Notes: generated by a model from the letters alone, not told the origin. Shown: positions 1 to 7,519, counted from the first letter of the stretch. The stretch: 19,796 nucleotides of DNA from CAVPGH01 sp046726955 (GCA_046726955.1 JBKPBQ010000070.1:1-19796); one strand, 5' to 3'. Numbers and translations are program-made.

Positions 1-1555
1 GTTTCATGGGGATGAGCGGAATGTCGTCGGTGGATCGCGTGGGGGCGGGCTCGTACGACGGCGCCGGCTCGTAGGAGCGCGAAGGCTCGTACGACGGCGA
101 GGGCTCGTACCCTGGCGTGGGCTCGTCGGCGAACGACTGGATCTGCGGAGACGGCTCGGCGATCGGAGCGTACGAAGACGCGTACGACGAAGACGGGTCT
201 TCGACGAGCTCGGGCTCGGCCTCGGGCACGGCGGCGGAAGACAGCGCCGGAGACGGCGGCGCAGCCGCCGCTCGGGCGGCACGCGCCGCCCGGGCCTCGC
301 GGAAGGCCTCGAGCCGGCCCTGGACGAGCCCGCGCATCCACCCGAAGACCTCGCCGAGGACGTCCAGCGCGCGAGAGAGGACCCCTCCGAACGTGCTCAG
401 GACGCTGACGAACCGCTCGTCGAGGACGATGGGCCGCGGCTTCAGGAACTCTTCGTCGTCCTCCTCGAATCCCGGACCCGAAGAAGTGTAGGCGGGCCGC
501 TCGTCGTGCGACGAGGCCTTTTCGCGCTCCTCGCCGTGCACCGGAACCTCGCCTGCGTACTCGTAGCGCGGCGACGGGTCGTCGGCGATCGACTGCACGG
601 CCGACGAGCGCGCGGCGATCGCCGGCGCTTCCACGGCATCCGGCCACTGCGAGGGCTCCGGATCCCAGCCTCGGTCGGTGCCCGCCTCCGCCGGCGCTTC
701 CGGCAGCGCCGTCGAGACCTCGTCCTCGCCGGCGACGACGTTCTCCGCTCCCGATTCGCCTTCGGGAACAGTCGTGAAGATCGCAGGCTCGTCGTCCGCC
801 CACGCTTGCGGGGCGGGCGGCTCGTTCGATGCGATATCCGGCGTCTCGGCGGGCGCGCTCACCGCGAACGTGTCGGGCGGGGGTGCGAGCTCCTCGGCGG
901 CCGCGCGGAAGTCGGCCGCGACGATCGGCGGGCCCTCGTCCGTCGCGAGCTCGGGTCCCGCCAACCCGGGATCGGGCTCGATGGCCTCAGCCGACAGCGC
1001 CGCGCGCGGCTCCGGCTCGATGACCGGCGGCGGCTCGAGCACCGGAGAGGGCTCGATGATCGGCGAGGCTTCGATCGCCGGCGACGGCTCGATCTCGTCG
1101 GCCAGGTCGATCACGCGCGGCTCGATCACGGGAGGAGCAGGCGGGGCTGGGGTTGGAGCTCGCTGTCGCGAAGAGGCTGGCGGGCGCGGGGCAGAGACCG
1201 GCGGCCGCGCGGTCGTGACTGGCGGCACAGCGGCGGAGACCGGCGGCGAGGGCGCGGCGACCGCCGGCGGGGGAGAGACGGGCGGCGAGGGATCAGCGGG
1301 CGTCGGCGGGCGGGGGAACTTCGTTTCGCGAGACGGCGGTGGGACGAGCGGCAGCGCGGGCAGGTGCGGGTCCGCGGACTGCGCGGCGTACTTCGCAGCG
1401 GCCTCCTGCATGGCCAGGAGGTCCTTCAGGGGCCGCCATTTCCCGCCGGCGGCCATGACCATCGCCTTGGAGTCCACCTTCCAGGTGTTCAGCCCCTGCT
1501 GGTCCACCATGACAATGGTCCCGTCGCCGAGACGTAGCCTGTAGCGCCGAGGCAC
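1..1555 (-). CDS. Pro/Glu/Ser-rich protein with GYF_2-like N-terminal domain (3' end outside window)
   Basis: The minus-strand frame is open from a GTG at 1555 to the window edge (518 codons) and preceded in frame by TAA. Residues 1-57 form a compact globular segment (MPRRYRLRLGDGTIVMVD, then W20 and a KWRPLKDL motif) that resembles GYF_2-like modules, where a short beta unit ends in a W-x-P-L type motif. The rest is low complexity: a Pro-rich linker, five IEPSPx-type hexapeptides (about residues 155-184), acidic and Ala-rich sequence, one probable amphipathic helix (about 381-422, containing VLGEVFGWMRGLVQ), and four YEPxPS hexapeptides near the edge. I see no signal peptide, membrane segment or enzyme motif, so the function is unknown. 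An adaptor or scaffold role is inference. It starts 10 bases after the zinc-finger gene upstream and has no Shine-Dalgarno. Confidence 0.72.
   Translation of the reverse strand, partial: MPRRYRLRLGDGTIVMVDQQGLNTWKVDSKAMVMAAGGKWRPLKDLLAMQEAAAKYAAQSADPHLPALPLVPPPSRETKFPRPPTPADPSPPVSPPPAVAAPSPPVSAAVPPVTTARPPVSAPRPPASSRQRAPTPAPPAPPVIEPRVIDLADEIEPSPAIEASPIIEPSPVLEPPPVIEPEPRAALSAEAIEPDPGLAGPELATDEGPPIVAADFRAAAEELAPPPDTFAVSAPAETPDIASNEPPAPQAWADDEPAIFTTVPEGESGAENVVAGEDEVSTALPEAPAEAGTDRGWDPEPSQWPDAVEAPAIAARSSAVQSIADDPSPRYEYAGEVPVHGEEREKASSHDERPAYTSSGPGFEEDDEEFLKPRPIVLDERFVSVLSTFGGVLSRALDVLGEVFGWMRGLVQGRLEAFREARAARAARAAAAPPSPALSSAAVPEAEPELVEDPSSSYASSYAPIAEPSPQIQSFADEPTPGYEPSPSYEPSRSYEPAPSYEPAPTRSTDDIPLIPMK
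38..109. repeat. four tandem 18-bp coding repeats (YEPxPS hexapeptide)
   Basis: Four consecutive 18-bp units at 38-55, 56-73, 74-91 and 92-109 each end in ggctcgta on the plus strand. On the minus strand they encode YEPSPS, YEPSRS, YEPAPS and YEPAPT. They lie inside the long Pro/Glu/Ser-rich gene. Confidence 0.85.
1004..1093. repeat. five tandem 18-bp coding repeats (IEPSPx hexapeptide)
   Basis: Five 18-bp units encode, on the minus strand, IEPSPA, IEASPI, IEPSPV, LEPPPV and IEPEPR. The hexad spacing and the E-P core match the YEPxPS block near the window edge, so the two tracts may share an origin or a structural role. Confidence 0.8.
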
Positions 1556-1565
1556 AGATTAAAGG

Positions 1566-2120
1566 CTACCGCGTCTTGGGCCGGAGTGGGAGCGTTTTTG
1601 GAGGTCCGGCCTCAAGTCGTTTCTCACGCGCCTTGCGGGGGCTGCCTTCGGGCCACAGAAAACGAGCAAGGCGCGAAAGGCCCTCGGGGCCGAGGTCCAC
1701 TGCCAGGCTGGCCAGGCGGCTACACCTTGGGTGCAGGACGGCCCCGCGCCCGTACTCGACGGATTCCGTGACGTCCAGGGCCGCTCCGCACACGGGGCAA
1801 CGCCCGTCCTGGTGCGCCAGCAGGGCGCGCCGCTCGTCGAGGGACGACGAGAAGCCGTGTCCGCGGTGCTCCTCGCAGAAGACGCTGCCTTCGGCCGCGG
1901 GCTCCGAGCAGCGCTCGCACTGCCCGCGTGTGCGGCGGCCGAGGCGGTTGTGCACCTTGTAGAGCGCGATCCATTCGCGGTGCTGGCGGGTCTCGCGCTT
2001 GCCGGTTGGAAACCTGGGGAGGCCGCTGGGGGCGCGTTGGGACTGGTACCGACGACAGTAGTCGGTGATCCGGGCCTCGAGGTCCTCCGGGGTGAGACGG
2101 GGTCGGCCTTGTCCAGCCAT
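1566..2120 (-). CDS. small double zinc-finger protein, degenerate HNH/endonuclease VII-like
   Basis: 184 residues from ATG 2120 (a GTG lies one codon upstream). The basic N-terminus (GRPRLTPEDLEARITDYCRRY) is followed by two metal-binding clusters: C68-x2-C71 with C82-x2-H85, and C108-P-V-C111 with H130-x2-C133. The second cluster, preceded by ALLAHQDGR, resembles the start of phage recombination endonuclease VII/HNH folds. The DH catalytic pair normally found between the two Cys pairs is not visible (ESVEYGRG is there instead), so it may bind DNA without cutting. The C-terminus is Lys/Arg-rich. A strong promoter sits so close that the mRNA is probably leaderless from ATG 2120. The next gene starts 10 bases downstream, suggesting an operon. 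The family assignment is tentative. Confidence 0.6.
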   Translation of the reverse strand: MAGQGRPRLTPEDLEARITDYCRRYQSQRAPSGLPRFPTGKRETRQHREWIALYKVHNRLGRRTRGQCERCSEPAAEGSVFCEEHRGHGFSSSLDERRALLAHQDGRCPVCGAALDVTESVEYGRGAVLHPRCSRLASLAVDLGPEGLSRLARFLWPEGSPRKAREKRLEAGPPKTLPLRPKTR

Positions 2121-2127
2121 CACCGCG

Positions 2128-2157
2128 ACTATATGGAGGATCCGACTATTCTGTCAA
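2128..2157 (-). promoter_or_regulatory. sigma-70-type promoter for the zinc-finger gene, probably leaderless
   Basis: On the minus strand a perfect TTGACA (plus 2152-2157) is followed by an 18-bp spacer and TATAGT (plus 2128-2133). Only seven bases separate the -10 box from the ATG at 2120, so transcription would begin at or next to the start codon. It lies in an AT-rich patch (about 2131-2210) unlike the surrounding DNA. Confidence 0.7.
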
Positions 2158-2289
2158 CCTTATGGGAACTTACCTAATATATCTTATCGGCCCTTGAGAA
2201 TCGGCTGGAAATGGCTGCTTTTGGGCAGGCCCGTTTGCGCGTGGGCTCGTGCAACCGAAGCCTTCGTGGGTGTCCCGAAGACCTGCTCT

Positions 2290-2730
2290 TCACTCCGCCT
2301 GTGAGGGGTCAACGATCCGAAGACCCTTGAAGTAGCCCCTGTAAAAGCCGCGGTCGCGAGCCAAGAGCACATCGGCCTGGAGCACGGCATGGGCGCCGAC
2401 CAGGAAGTCTGCGACTACCCTCTTGGGCTGTCTGGCGTCGGCTGCCGAGCCGTACTTCCTGGCCGCCCGCGCGCGGTCACGCCACAACCGGCCCGCGAGG
2501 GTCGCGGCGACCGCGCTCGTGGGGTCGAACGAGACTCCGATCAGCTCCATAGCCGTCTCGAATGCATCGTCCGCTGCGAAATGCGCTCGCACCTCGGCCC
2601 AGACCACATCCGAGGCGACGAGGCTGCCGGCATCGTAGGACTTCCGCAGCGCTTCCCGAGACACGATCCCAAATGTCTCGTCGCCTGTCAGGACGTCGAG
2701 GAGGACAGACGTATCGACCGCCGTTCTCAC
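2290..2730 (-). CDS. vapC: PIN-domain toxin, VapC-type ribonuclease
   Basis: 146 residues, a usual VapC length. The PIN-domain acidic residues are all visible: D6 in AVDTSVLLD, E46 in VVWAEV, D108 in VVADFLVGAHA and D126 in LLARDRGFY. VapC toxins are Mg2+-dependent RNases that cut tRNA or rRNA and are held inactive by the partner antitoxin. The GTG start overlaps the TGA of the upstream AbrB-fold antitoxin (GTGA), so translation is coupled, and GAGG-type bases lie upstream. The protein looks intact. The RNA target cannot be read from the sequence. Confidence 0.88.
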   Translation of the reverse strand: MRTAVDTSVLLDVLTGDETFGIVSREALRKSYDAGSLVASDVVWAEVRAHFAADDAFETAMELIGVSFDPTSAVAATLAGRLWRDRARAARKYGSAADARQPKRVVADFLVGAHAVLQADVLLARDRGFYRGYFKGLRIVDPSQAE

Positions 2731-3005
2731 CTCCGCGACCTCTTCGGCCGCGGACGTCGGTGCTTGCCCTGGGCTTGTGCCGGCCGCGGTCCCCGCATCT
2801 CGTCCAGGAGAACGTCGACGGAGGCCGTAGCCGCCAACCTGCCGAAGACCTGGTCGACTGGATGCGTCCCGGAGGTGCTCTTTCTGAGGAGCGCGCCCTG
2901 TGGATGCTTCTGGAAGACCACAGGGGTCCCGGCTTTCAGCCCGAGGTATTCGCGGATCTCGATCGGTATCGTGACCTGGCCCTTGCTCGACACGGAGCTC
3001 TTCAT
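2727..3005 (-). CDS. vapB: AbrB/MazE-fold antitoxin, VapB-type
   Basis: 92 residues. Residues 3-47 (SSVSSKGQVTIPIEIREYLGL...VVFQKH) are a clear AbrB/SpoVT swapped-hairpin DNA-binding domain, the usual N-terminus of antitoxins paired with PIN toxins. The C-terminal half (about 48-92) contains the likely toxin-binding helix (VDVLLDEMRG) and a Pro/Arg/Lys-rich tail. I chose ATG 3005 because homology begins there; the frame is open further upstream but without domain signal. There is no Shine-Dalgarno. A TAGTCT box lies seven bases before the ATG, so the mRNA is probably leaderless. It is expected to neutralise the toxin and repress its own promoter through the palindromes at 3009-3042. Confidence 0.86.
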   Translation of the reverse strand: MKSSVSSKGQVTIPIEIREYLGLKAGTPVVFQKHPQGALLRKSTSGTHPVDQVFGRLAATASVDVLLDEMRGPRPAQAQGKHRRPRPKRSRR

Positions 3006-3008
3006 GTG

Positions 3009-3042
3009 GTAAAGACTATTATTCTTTACTTCATAAGTAAAG
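3009..3042. promoter_or_regulatory. palindromic operator of the vapBC pair
   Basis: CTTTACTT and AAGTAAAG (3024-3031 and 3035-3042) form a perfect 8-bp inverted repeat around CAT. A further GTAAAG at 3009-3014 pairs with CTTTAC at 3024-3029 across nine bases. The repeats cover the predicted -35 box and the edge of the -10 box, the expected layout for antitoxin autorepression. Confidence 0.65.
3013..3041 (-). promoter_or_regulatory. vapBC promoter
   Basis: On the minus strand TTTACT (plus 3036-3041), a 17-bp spacer and TAGTCT (plus 3013-3018) precede ATG 3005 by seven bases. The match to consensus is moderate. Overlap with the inverted repeats supports the assignment. Confidence 0.5.
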
Positions 3043-3193
3043 GCCCCCTTTCGGACCCTCGCGCCGGCGACCGAGCCGACTGGTCCTCGAAATTGGTCGC
3101 GACGCAGATGCGAGGACCGCCCGTGGGAACCCGCAGCCCGGGGGCGCGCCGCCGATGCGATCTCCCGCGAAACCGGGATCCGATGTTGTCGGT

Positions 3194-3199
3194 TACAAT
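3194..3199 (+). promoter_or_regulatory. possible -10 box for the response-regulator/kinase pair
   Basis: TACAAT lies about 39 bases before the receiver gene start. I see no convincing -35 box at 16-18 bp upstream. The gene has a Shine-Dalgarno (AAGGGAG, 3227-3233), so a short leader is expected. Confidence 0.35.
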
Positions 3200-3237
3200 G
3201 GTTCCCGCATGACCCTCTGCCTTTCCAAGGGAGCGTG

Positions 3238-3642
3238 ATGGCCAAGAAAGTGCTCTGCGTCGACGACCACGTGCCCACGCGGGCCCTCATCAAGACGATC
3301 CTGGAGGCGGAAAAGTCCGAGTCCTTCGAGGTCATCGAGGCGGGCACGGGCACCGAGTGCCTGAAGGCCGCCGACACGAAGGGGCCGTTCGACCTCGTGC
3401 TGCTGGACGTCAACCTCCCGGACATGGACGGCTACTCCGTGTGCCGGGCGCTGCGGCACGTGGACAAGAAGGTCCCGATCGTCTTCGTGACGGCCAAGGG
3501 CGACCTGAAGGACTACACGTCGGGCCGCGAGGCCGGGGGCGACTCCTACCTCGTCAAGCCCATCGCCCGGGCGGCGTTGCGCTCCATCGTCAACCTGTTC
3601 ACCACCATCGAGCGAGCGAAGCGCGAAGCGGGCGGCGCCTGA
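3238..3642 (+). CDS. single-domain response regulator (CheY-like receiver)
   Basis: 134 residues made of one receiver domain. All the phosphotransfer residues are present: acidic pair D9-D10 in VLCVDDH, phospho-acceptor D57 in VLLDVNLPDMDGY, T85 in IVFVTAKG and K107 in YLVKPI. There is no output domain, so it probably signals by protein contact or as a phosphorelay intermediate. AAGGGAG at 3227-3233 fits ATG 3238 better than the adjacent GTG 3235. The histidine kinase gene follows 38 bases later on the same strand and is the likely partner. Confidence 0.9.
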   Translation: MAKKVLCVDDHVPTRALIKTILEAEKSESFEVIEAGTGTECLKAADTKGPFDLVLLDVNLPDMDGYSVCRALRHVDKKVPIVFVTAKGDLKDYTSGREAGGDSYLVKPIARAALRSIVNLFTTIERAKREAGGA

Positions 3643-3680
3643 CGCCGTTGACCGTCCCGATCGGCGGCTGAGGGGCGACC

Positions 3681-5345
3681 CTGGGCCACCTCGCGATCGT
3701 CCACGAGGACATGGAGCGGGCCGAGGCGCTCGCCCGCACGCTCCGGGCCGCCGGCCACCGCGTCTCGCTCGTCCCCCCCGGAAGGCGCGTCGTCCAAGGC
3801 GTCATCGAGTGCGCGCCCGACCTCCTGCTGGGCTCGCTCTCGCTCGTCGATCCGAACCTCGGCACCGTCGTCCGCAGCGTCCGGCAGGCGCTCGGGCAGG
3901 ACCCACCCGTGCTCGTCCTCTACCACCACGATCCCTCGGACGCGCCGCCGGAGACGGACGAGGTCGTCCACGAGCCCGCGGAGCTGAACGAGCTCGTCCT
4001 GCGCGTGAACCGGCTGATCAAGGACCGCGCGGAGCGCAAGCAGCTCCAGAGGAAGTCGCAGGAGCTCCTCGGCCTCTACAAGATGTCCTGGGCGTTCTCG
4101 CTCGCGGGGGGCGCGGAGGCGCTCTACGGCCACCTCGCCAAGCAGAGCGCGGAGCTGCTCAAGGCCGAGAAAGGCCTTGTGTTCCTCTTCGACCGCGAGC
4201 GCCGGCAGATGGTCGCGCAGGGCCCGGGCTTCGGCCTCACGGGGCAGCAGGTCGCGCAGGCCCGCTACTCCGTGGACGGCGAGGCCCGCTCGCGCTGGAA
4301 CTTCCGCAAGAACGGTCCCCTGGTCTCCAACAAGGCGCAGGCGGACACACGGCTCCTGGCCGACCAGGCGAGCCAGCTCGCGCTGCAGTCCTGCATCATC
4401 GCTCCCATCAACCGCGGCCCGGAGATCCTCGGGCTGCTCATGGTCGCCGACCGGACCGCGCACACCGCCGCCTTCACCGACGAGGACCTGAACCTGCTCC
4501 TCGCCCTCGCCGGCCAGGCCACCGTCGCCGTCGAGAACCAGCGGCTGCACGAGGAGATCAAGCGCGCCAACGGGATCCTCCAGGAGTACGACCGGTTGAA
4601 GAGCGAGTTCGTGGGGATCGTGGCCCACGACTTCCGCCGGCCGCTCATGGCCATCCGCGGCTTCGCGGAGCTCGTGCTCGAGGAGCCGGAGCTCGGCGCG
4701 GAGAGCCGGGCGGAGTTCATGCGCACCGTGATCAGCGAGACCGAGCACCTCGCCCTCCTCGCCAACGACACGCTGCTCATCACGCAGATCGAGACCGGCC
4801 AGTTCTCGTTCAACTTCACCGAGGTCGACCTCGGGCCCTTCATCCTCGACGCGGTGCCCCTCGGGCTCTCCGAGCACTCCGTGCTCATGGACGTCCCCCA
4901 GGGCTTCCCGAAGATCTGGGCCGACCCCGAGCGGCTGCACCAGGTGCTGACGAACCTCGTGACGAACGCCGTCAAGTACTCCCCCGCCGGCGGCTCCATC
5001 ACCGTGCGCTGCCGCGAGCGCGGCAGCCAGCACATCGTGATCGAGGTGATCGACCACGGCCTGGGCATTCCCCCGGAGCAGATCGGGCGGCTCTTCCAGA
5101 AGTTCCAGCGCGTGCGCTCCGAGGAGCACTACAAGATCTCGGGCACCGGTCTCGGCCTCTACATCTGCCGGCTCATCGTGGAGGGCCACGGCGGCCAGCT
5201 CTGGGTGGAGTCGGAGTTCGGCAAGGGCAGCACCTTCGGGCTCGCGCTGCCCCTCGACGCGCGCCAGCACCAGAAGCCGGTGAAGGTCGCGGAGGATTCC
5301 GCCGCGCCGGGCGCCGACGCGAAGACGGACCCGAAGCCCGCCTGA
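3681..5345 (+). CDS. soluble sensor histidine kinase with pseudo-receiver, GAF, HisKA and HATPase domains
   Basis: 554 residues from a CTG at 3681, or 544 from ATG 3711. Numbering is from CTG. Residues 4-115 have a receiver fold, but the phospho-Asp position is Gly (PDLLLGSLSL) and the conserved Lys is Glu (VVHEPAEL), so it cannot be a normal receiver. About 130-290 is a GAF domain. HisKA follows with H316 in an unusual IVAHDFRRPL box. The HATPase has N425/N429 (NLVTNAVKYSP), D458-x-G-x-G (DHGLGI), FQKFQR and GTGLGL. There are no membrane segments, so it should sense a cytoplasmic cue. The CTG is chosen because receiver strand 1 (LAIVHED) begins before the ATG and because GAGGGG lies five bases before CTG, while the ATG has no properly spaced site. 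It ends one base from convergent thrC. Confidence 0.88.
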   Translation: MGHLAIVHEDMERAEALARTLRAAGHRVSLVPPGRRVVQGVIECAPDLLLGSLSLVDPNLGTVVRSVRQALGQDPPVLVLYHHDPSDAPPETDEVVHEPAELNELVLRVNRLIKDRAERKQLQRKSQELLGLYKMSWAFSLAGGAEALYGHLAKQSAELLKAEKGLVFLFDRERRQMVAQGPGFGLTGQQVAQARYSVDGEARSRWNFRKNGPLVSNKAQADTRLLADQASQLALQSCIIAPINRGPEILGLLMVADRTAHTAAFTDEDLNLLLALAGQATVAVENQRLHEEIKRANGILQEYDRLKSEFVGIVAHDFRRPLMAIRGFAELVLEEPELGAESRAEFMRTVISETEHLALLANDTLLITQIETGQFSFNFTEVDLGPFILDAVPLGLSEHSVLMDVPQGFPKIWADPERLHQVLTNLVTNAVKYSPAGGSITVRCRERGSQHIVIEVIDHGLGIPPEQIGRLFQKFQRVRSEEHYKISGTGLGLYICRLIVEGHGGQLWVESEFGKGSTFGLALPLDARQHQKPVKVAEDSAAPGADAKTDPKPA

Positions 5346-5346
5346 C

Positions 5347-6600
5347 TCAGGAGCGCCTGAGCAGGCGCTCCACCGCCTTCACCGTAGGCTCGATCTCGAC
5401 CGGGGGATTGCGGCCCGCACCCTTGCGCGAGTGGTAGCGGATCACCGTCTCCGCGTCCTTCAGGACGTGCCCGGTGAGGATGGCGACCACCGAGGCCCCT
5501 TTCTTGATGACGCCCTTCCGCACGAGCTGGCGCACGCCCGCGACGGAGGCCGCGGAGGCGGGTTCGCACCCGATGCCCGCCGCGTCCACCACCGCCTTGG
5601 CCTCGAGGATCGCGCGGTCGGTCACGGCCGCCACGAGCCCGCGGGTCTCCTTGATCGCCCGCACTCCCCGGTCGTAGCTCGCGGGATCGCCGATGCGGAT
5701 GGCCGTCGCCACCGTGTCCGCCTTCACGCGGATGCGGCGGCGGAAGCCGGTGCGGAAGCTGCGGTAGAACGGGCTCGCCCCCGCGGCCTGGATGGCGGCG
5801 AGACGCGGCACGCGGCGGATGAGGCCCAGGGCCTTCGCCTCGCGCAGCGCCTGCCCGAACGCGGCCGTGTTGCCGAGGTTGCCGGCGGGAACCACGATCC
5901 AGTCCGGAGGATCCCAGGCGCGCTGCTGCAGCAGCTCGAGCACGATCGTCTTCTGGCCCTCGAGCCGCCAGGGGTTGATGGAGTTGAGGAGCGTGATGCC
6001 GAGCGCCTCCGAGGCCTCGCGTACGAGGCGCAGGCAGGCGTCGAAGTCGCCGCGCACGACGAGCGTCCGCGCGCCGTAGGCGAGGGCCTGCGCGAGCTTG
6101 CCCGCCGCGACCTTTCCCGCGGGGACGAAGACGAGCGCGGGCAGGCCGGCTTGCGCGGCGTAGGCGGCCATCGAGGCCGACGTATTGCCGGTGGAGGCGC
6201 AGGCGACCGCGGTCCCTCCGGCGCGCACCGCCTGGGTCACGGCCACCGTCATCCCGCGGTCTTTGAACGAGCCGGTCGGGTTCTCCCCCTCGTGCTTGAG
6301 CGCGAGATCGGCCACGCCCGCGTAGGCGGCCACGCGATCGCGGCGATAGAGCTCGGTCGCACCCTCCGGGTGGGTGACGAAGGGACCGGGACCCGGCAGC
6401 AGCAGCTCGCGGAAGCGCCAGACCCCGCTCCCCTTCCCAGCCGGGTCCTCGAGACGGCGGCTGTCGAACCGCCCCTGCAGCACTGTTCCGTGCTCTTCGG
6501 GGAACTGCCGGACCTCGAGGAGGCTGCCGCACGGACACTGGTTGATCCTCGACAGGATTGGAAACGTGCGGCCGCAGAGGAAGCAGGCGAGCGTCGTCAC
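5347..6600 (-). CDS. thrC: threonine synthase
   Basis: 417 residues. This PLP enzyme converts O-phosphohomoserine to threonine, the last step of the pathway. A short N-terminal zinc-ribbon-like segment (C6-x2-C9 and C22-x-C24) precedes the fold type II catalytic domain. The PLP lysine is K113 in ENPTGSFKDRGM, the phosphate-binding loop is ASTGNTSASMAAYAA, and PAGNLGNTAAFGQAL follows later. The GTG start overlaps the TGA of thrB (GTGA), so the two are translationally coupled. No Shine-Dalgarno is visible, which fits that coupling. The stop is one base from that of the convergent kinase gene. The frame remains open upstream but overlaps thrB. Confidence 0.94.
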   Translation of the reverse strand: MTTLACFLCGRTFPILSRINQCPCGSLLEVRQFPEEHGTVLQGRFDSRRLEDPAGKGSGVWRFRELLLPGPGPFVTHPEGATELYRRDRVAAYAGVADLALKHEGENPTGSFKDRGMTVAVTQAVRAGGTAVACASTGNTSASMAAYAAQAGLPALVFVPAGKVAAGKLAQALAYGARTLVVRGDFDACLRLVREASEALGITLLNSINPWRLEGQKTIVLELLQQRAWDPPDWIVVPAGNLGNTAAFGQALREAKALGLIRRVPRLAAIQAAGASPFYRSFRTGFRRRIRVKADTVATAIRIGDPASYDRGVRAIKETRGLVAAVTDRAILEAKAVVDAAGIGCEPASAASVAGVRQLVRKGVIKKGASVVAILTGHVLKDAETVIRYHSRKGAGRNPPVEIEPTVKAVERLLRRS

Positions 6601-7514
6601 GGGATGAGGCGCGCGCCTTCCTCGTCCACGCGCGCGGCGTGGGCGGCGGAGGCGAAGCCGGCGCGCCGGTAGGCCTCCTCGAAGGCGGCGGCCACGGCTC
6701 CCGAGAAGCCCGCGGGAACGATGGCCACGAGCGTCGGTCCCGCCCCGCTCACCGTAACCCCGATCGCTCCCGCTTCGAGCGCCGCCGCGCGCGCTTGCGC
6801 GAAGCCGGGGTACAACGGGGCCCGCACCGGCTCCGCGATCCGGTCGCTCATCGAAGCGGCCACGAGGTCGGGCTCGCCGCGCTCGAGGCCGAGCACGAGC
6901 CCGGCGAGCGTAGCAGCCTGGGTCACGGCGTCGGCCCGCGAGATCTGCGTGGGCAGGACCGCGCGCGCCGCGGCGGTCAGGACCTCGTACGACGGGGTCA
7001 CGAGCACGAGCGCGAAGGACTTGTGGACGTGCACGCGGCACAGGCGCGGCGGCGTCCCGCCCGTGACGAGGACGGCGCCCCCGAGCAGCGAGGGCGCGAC
7101 GTTGTCCGCGTGGCGCCCGGCGACCACGGCCTCGGCGTCGAGCGCGGCCTCCAGCAGGACGTCGGTCGGGAACCCGGCGTCGAGCGCGGCGTTGGCGGCG
7201 AGCGCCCCTGCGACCGCGGAGGCCGCGCTCCCGCCCATTCCTCCCGCGAGCGGGAGGCCCTTTTCCACGGACAGCTCGAGCCCCGCGTGATTGCCCGTCT
7301 TCTTGACGATCGCGGAGGCGGCGATGGCGGCCGTGTTGCGGGCGGGATCGCGCGGGATCCGCGGATCGGATACCGAGGCGATCCGCACCCCCGGGCTGCC
7401 GACGCGCTCCGCGACCACCGTGTCTCCCTTGCCGGTGAAAGCCATCCCCAGGCAGTCGAAGCCCGGCCCGAGGTTCGACGTCGATCCCGGGGCGTACGCG
7501 GTAACGCGCGGCAT
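6597..7514 (-). CDS. thrB: homoserine kinase
   Basis: 305 residues, the normal size for this GHMP-family kinase, which phosphorylates homoserine and supplies the ThrC substrate. Motifs seen: STSNLGPGFDCLG (11-23), the ATP-binding loop PLAGGMGGSAAS (88-99), GRHADNVAPS (about 133-142) and the C-terminal VSGAGPT (255-261). It heads a two-gene thrBC operon with a 4-base overlap. The start ATG has no Shine-Dalgarno. A TATCGT box lies five bases upstream, suggesting a leaderless mRNA. It is divergent from the lptFG fusion across 97 bases. Confidence 0.95.
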   Translation of the reverse strand: MPRVTAYAPGSTSNLGPGFDCLGMAFTGKGDTVVAERVGSPGVRIASVSDPRIPRDPARNTAAIAASAIVKKTGNHAGLELSVEKGLPLAGGMGGSAASAVAGALAANAALDAGFPTDVLLEAALDAEAVVAGRHADNVAPSLLGGAVLVTGGTPPRLCRVHVHKSFALVLVTPSYEVLTAAARAVLPTQISRADAVTQAATLAGLVLGLERGEPDLVAASMSDRIAEPVRAPLYPGFAQARAAALEAGAIGVTVSGAGPTLVAIVPAGFSGAVAAAFEEAYRRAGFASAAHAARVDEEGARLIP

Positions 7515-7519
7515 TGCGC

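Noticed and set aside
38..109. 18-bp tandem repeats considered as a CRISPR or iteron array
   Set aside because: Units are contiguous with no spacers, in codon register, and encode a hexapeptide inside an open frame.
506..1537. 343-residue Arg-rich plus-strand ORF and a 288-residue Gly/Ser-rich ORF overlapping it
   Set aside because: They are shadows of the minus-strand Pro/Glu/Ser-rich gene. Composition is low-complexity and unlike a protein, and the minus frame has a globular N-terminus and codon-aligned repeats.
2131..2289. Small ORFs in the AT-rich gap between the zinc-finger gene and vapC
   Set aside because: They are short, lack ribosome-binding sites and any recognisable motif. Apart from the promoter I see nothing supportable here.
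3006..3425. Upstream extension of the vapB antitoxin frame to 232 residues
   Set aside because: The extension reads through the operator, the receiver-gene promoter and the receiver coding region on the other strand, with no domain signal.
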